NCBI GenBank assembly: GCA_018816555.1
Contig: JAHIVT010000032.1
Coordinates: 18,155 to 82,154, forward strand
Source: Pseudomonadota bacterium
Lineage (GTDB): Bacteria > Desulfobacterota > Desulfobulbia > Desulfobulbales > SURF-16
Reading direction: 5' to 3'
Length of the DNA stretch: 64,000 nt
Shown here: positions 62,141 through 64,000 of the stretch, piece after piece
Numbering within the stretch: the stretch's first letter is position 1
How the letters are laid out: each line of letters starts with the position of its first letter
Made by a program: the position numbers and the translations under genes
Notes under the pieces: generated by a model
Told to the model about the DNA's origin: nothing
The model's database searches: none
The model's input: the letters and a program-made list of their open reading frames with translations, nothing else

Positions 62141-62760
62141 GAAAGCAACCTCTCTTCAAGCTGGCCAATACAAGACTGGAGTAATATTATGTTTTTATGC
62201 AGAAGCACATCATATACATTCACTCCTGCCGTGGGAATCACCTTGTAGCCGACTGCATTTCGTGATGATTTTTCCAGCTTTTCATCATTTTCAGGGATAA
62301 CTATAAGTGCATTGTCAAGATTCAGCGTTCCCATCACACTGACAAAATTTTTCGTCTTGATTTCTTCCAAGTCAAAATTGTCCAGCACCACAAGACGTTT
62401 TTCAGAAAAACGAGAGCTCAGGGCCATTCTCAAACCCAGTCTGCGCACCTTCTTGGTCAGTCTTATGCTGTAGCTACGGGGCTTGGGACCAAAGGCCGTA
62501 CCACCACCGCGCCAAACCGGCGAACGCTTGCTGCCCGAGCGTGCACGACCGGTCCCTTTCTGACGCCAAGGTTTGGCGTTGCTGCCTTGAACCTCAGCAC
62601 GGGTCTTGGTGCATGCATTGCCGGAGCGCTTGTTTGCCAACTGCATTTTGACGATATCGTGGAGAATGTAGGGTTTTACTTCGACGCCGAACAGCGCGTC
62701 ATTCAAATCCACTTCTCCCACTTTTTCATTCTTTATGTTAACTATGCCTGTAACTGCCAT
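62137..62760 (-). CDS. rplD: 50S ribosomal protein L4
   Basis: 207 residues. The tunnel-lining loop shows AEVQGSNAKPWRQKGTGRARSG, followed by SPVWRGGGTAFGPKPRSY. In E. coli L4 also autoregulates the S10 operon; whether that applies here cannot be seen. Confidence 0.97.
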   Translation of the reverse strand: MAVTGIVNIKNEKVGEVDLNDALFGVEVKPYILHDIVKMQLANKRSGNACTKTRAEVQGSNAKPWRQKGTGRARSGSKRSPVWRGGGTAFGPKPRSYSIRLTKKVRRLGLRMALSSRFSEKRLVVLDNFDLEEIKTKNFVSVMGTLNLDNALIVIPENDEKLEKSSRNAVGYKVIPTAGVNVYDVLLHKNIILLQSCIGQLEERLLS

Positions 62761-62781
62761 TTTCCGGCACCTCTTTATCTT

Positions 62782-63411
62782 TTACTTTGTAAAAATCTGA
62801 AGCAATTCGTTTGTCGTGCCAGGCAGGGAACCTTTGATAACCATGACATTCTCTGCATCACGAATATCAACAATTGTCACATTCTTTTTGGTAACAAGAT
62901 TGTTGCCCATCTGGCCAGGCATCTTTTTGCCTTTCACAACTTTGCTGGGCCAGGCACTGCATCCTATTGATCCAGGTGCACGATGAAACATTGAACCGTG
63001 GGATTTGCCTCCGCCCTTGAATCCATGGCGTCTAATAACACCCTGGAAACCGCGGCCCTTAGCAAGTCCAGACACATCGACGATATCACCAATCTTGAAA
63101 AGATCACTGATAAGGATTTGCTGGCCAAGCTCGAATTTCTCCGGATCAGCTACACGGAATTCCTTAACATGATAAAAGCCACCTTTCCCTGCACTATTGA
63201 AATGGCCCATCATAGGCTTGTTGATCCGGGTTTCTTTTTTGGTACCGAAACCAACCTGGATGGCGTTATATCCTTCTTTGCTTTCGGTCTTTTTCTGCAG
63301 CACAACACAAGGACCTGCCTCAACCACAGTTACGCCAACAGCATCACCGACCTCTGTGTAGATTCGGGTCATCCCAATCTTTTTTCCTAATATACCAAGT
63401 GTCCTAGGCAT
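62782..63411 (-). CDS. rplC: 50S ribosomal protein L3
   Basis: 209 residues. Begins LGILGKKIGMTRIYTEVGDA and has the central signature GRGFQGVIRRHGFKGGGKSHGS, whose loop reaches the peptidyl transferase centre. A 101-nt gap separates it from rpsJ. Confidence 0.97.
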   Translation of the reverse strand: MPRTLGILGKKIGMTRIYTEVGDAVGVTVVEAGPCVVLQKKTESKEGYNAIQVGFGTKKETRINKPMMGHFNSAGKGGFYHVKEFRVADPEKFELGQQILISDLFKIGDIVDVSGLAKGRGFQGVIRRHGFKGGGKSHGSMFHRAPGSIGCSAWPSKVVKGKKMPGQMGNNLVTKKNVTIVDIRDAENVMVIKGSLPGTTNELLQIFTK

Positions 63412-63512
63412 GATTCTTATCCTTGTTATTTTTCAGAAAAACAGCCGATAAAAAACATTATCTGCATGATCTTCCGTTTGCCTTATCCATTCAAATCTTA
63501 AAAAGATGTGAA

Positions 63513-63824
63513 TTAAAGCTTAATTTCCACATCAACACCCGCAGAAAGTTCAAGCTTCATTAAGGCGTCGATTGTCTGCTGAGTTGGTTCTAATATATCA
63601 AGCAATCTGCGATGCGTGCGCATTTCAAACTGCTCACGGGATTTTTTATCAACATGAGGTGAGCGCAGTACGCAATACTTGTTGATAGATGTAGGCAATG
63701 GAATCGGTCCCGCAATAGTTGCACCCGTCCTCTTTGCTGTGTCTACTATCTCATGAGTAGATTGATCTAACAGTTTATGATCATAGCCTTTCAGCCTGAT
63801 ACGGATTTTCTGTGTTTGTATCAT
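63513..63824 (-). CDS. rpsJ: 30S ribosomal protein S10
   Basis: 103 residues from the ATG at 63824 (AAGGGAATTAGC upstream), starting [17 protein letters not shown]; the tracked start is six codons earlier. [33 protein letters not shown] is represented by [20 protein letters not shown]. First gene of the S10 group and the NusE partner in antitermination. Confidence 0.97.
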   Translation of the reverse strand: MIQTQKIRIRLKGYDHKLLDQSTHEIVDTAKRTGATIAGPIPLPTSINKYCVLRSPHVDKKSREQFEMRTHRRLLDILEPTQQTIDALMKLELSAGVDVEIKL

Positions 63825-63834
63825 GCTAATTCCC

Positions 63835-64000
63835 TTATTCAATAATCTCGTTAATTACACCGGCACCCACTGTACGTCCACCTTCGCGGATCGCAAAACG
63901 AAGTCCGACTTCCATCGCTATCGGGGTGATCAGGTTGCCCTCTACGGTTACGTTGTCACCGGGCATTACCATCTCTACTCCCTCAGGAAGGGTCACAACA
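63835..64000 (-). CDS. tuf: elongation factor Tu, C-terminal fragment (cut by window edge)
   Basis: Too short for the ORF track. The reverse-strand frame, open to the right edge, reads [34 protein letters not shown] and ends GVINEIIE before TAA. That is the C-terminal beta-barrel of EF-Tu. It lies 10 nt upstream of rpsJ, continuing the str operon into S10. Confidence 0.95.
   Translation of the reverse strand, partial: VVTLPEGVEMVMPGDNVTVEGNLITPIAMEVGLRFAIREGGRTVGAGVINEIIE

Noticed and set aside
1-64000. CRISPR arrays, tRNA or rRNA genes, prophage or complete insertion sequences
   Set aside because: None seen. The tandem repeats found have units of 7-15 nt without spacers, and no transposase or integrase frame was recognised.

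Overview
The window looks like chromosome from an anaerobic Desulfobacterota (deltaproteobacterial) organism, most likely near Desulfobulbales. This is inferred from gene content: an indolepyruvate:ferredoxin oxidoreductase operon with two phenylacetate-CoA ligases, a classical S10-spc-alpha operon, remnants of c-type cytochromes, Cache-type sensor kinases and a Geobacter-like GEMM-I riboswitch. No 16S rRNA or tRNA gene is visible, so the assignment is provisional.

Layout. 0-5.3 kb: the end of a PA2779/PA2778-type pair, a tightly coupled reverse-strand trio (DUF2007-zinc ribbon protein, an untracked 31-residue membrane microprotein, GIY-YIG nuclease), a TerB-like gene, a pseudouridine synthase whose start lies in a heptanucleotide repeat, and a protein with a diadenylate-cyclase-like (DisA_N) C-terminus. 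5.9-11.6 kb: two tandem Tat-exported solute-binding proteins followed by a hybrid Cache-PAS histidine kinase, with no permease. 11.9-20.4 kb: an RSH-like HD protein with a C-terminal membrane anchor, an M48 lipoprotein peptidase, a frameshifted Mth938-like gene, mtgA, an uncharacterised 604-residue protein, an MFS transporter, a zinc-ribbon rhomboid protease and a zf-TFIIB protein.

20.4-27.4 kb is the least ordered part, partly AT-rich and gene-poor. It holds two DUF1566 proteins, a CcdA-like membrane protein, a DUF4405 protein, a PhnD-like binding protein, a 3' remnant of a diheme cytochrome c, a 5' remnant of a sensor kinase, and a GEMM-I cyclic-dinucleotide riboswitch with an overlapping terminator upstream of the second DUF1566 gene.

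27.4-32.5 kb (reverse strand) is a compact five-gene cassette: LolA-like periplasmic protein, two FtsX-type permeases, a LolD/MacB-type ATPase and an outer-membrane beta-barrel candidate. I regard it as the best candidate for an undescribed envelope transport system. 32.6-37.0 kb (reverse) is thiF-thiS-thiG-thiH followed by a stand-alone AICAR transformylase.

37.4-47.9 kb (forward) is an arylpyruvate/arylacetate module: iorAB, phenylacetate-CoA ligase, a double-ACT protein, livK, a terminator-like hairpin, livHMGF and a second phenylacetate-CoA ligase. It would import amino acids, oxidatively decarboxylate the arylpyruvates and interconvert arylacetates with their CoA esters. A cold-shock gene follows. 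48.4-64 kb (reverse) is the S10-spc-alpha superoperon from rpsJ to rplQ, preceded by the 3' end of an EF-Tu gene. It includes rpmJ, which is missing from the ORF track, and lacks adk.

Short intergenic repeats of several kinds (heptamer, octamer-like and nonamer-like tandems, a roughly 95-bp dispersed element, a TTCACCACAG palindrome family) are scattered through the first 43 kb. None was seen in the ribosomal operon.
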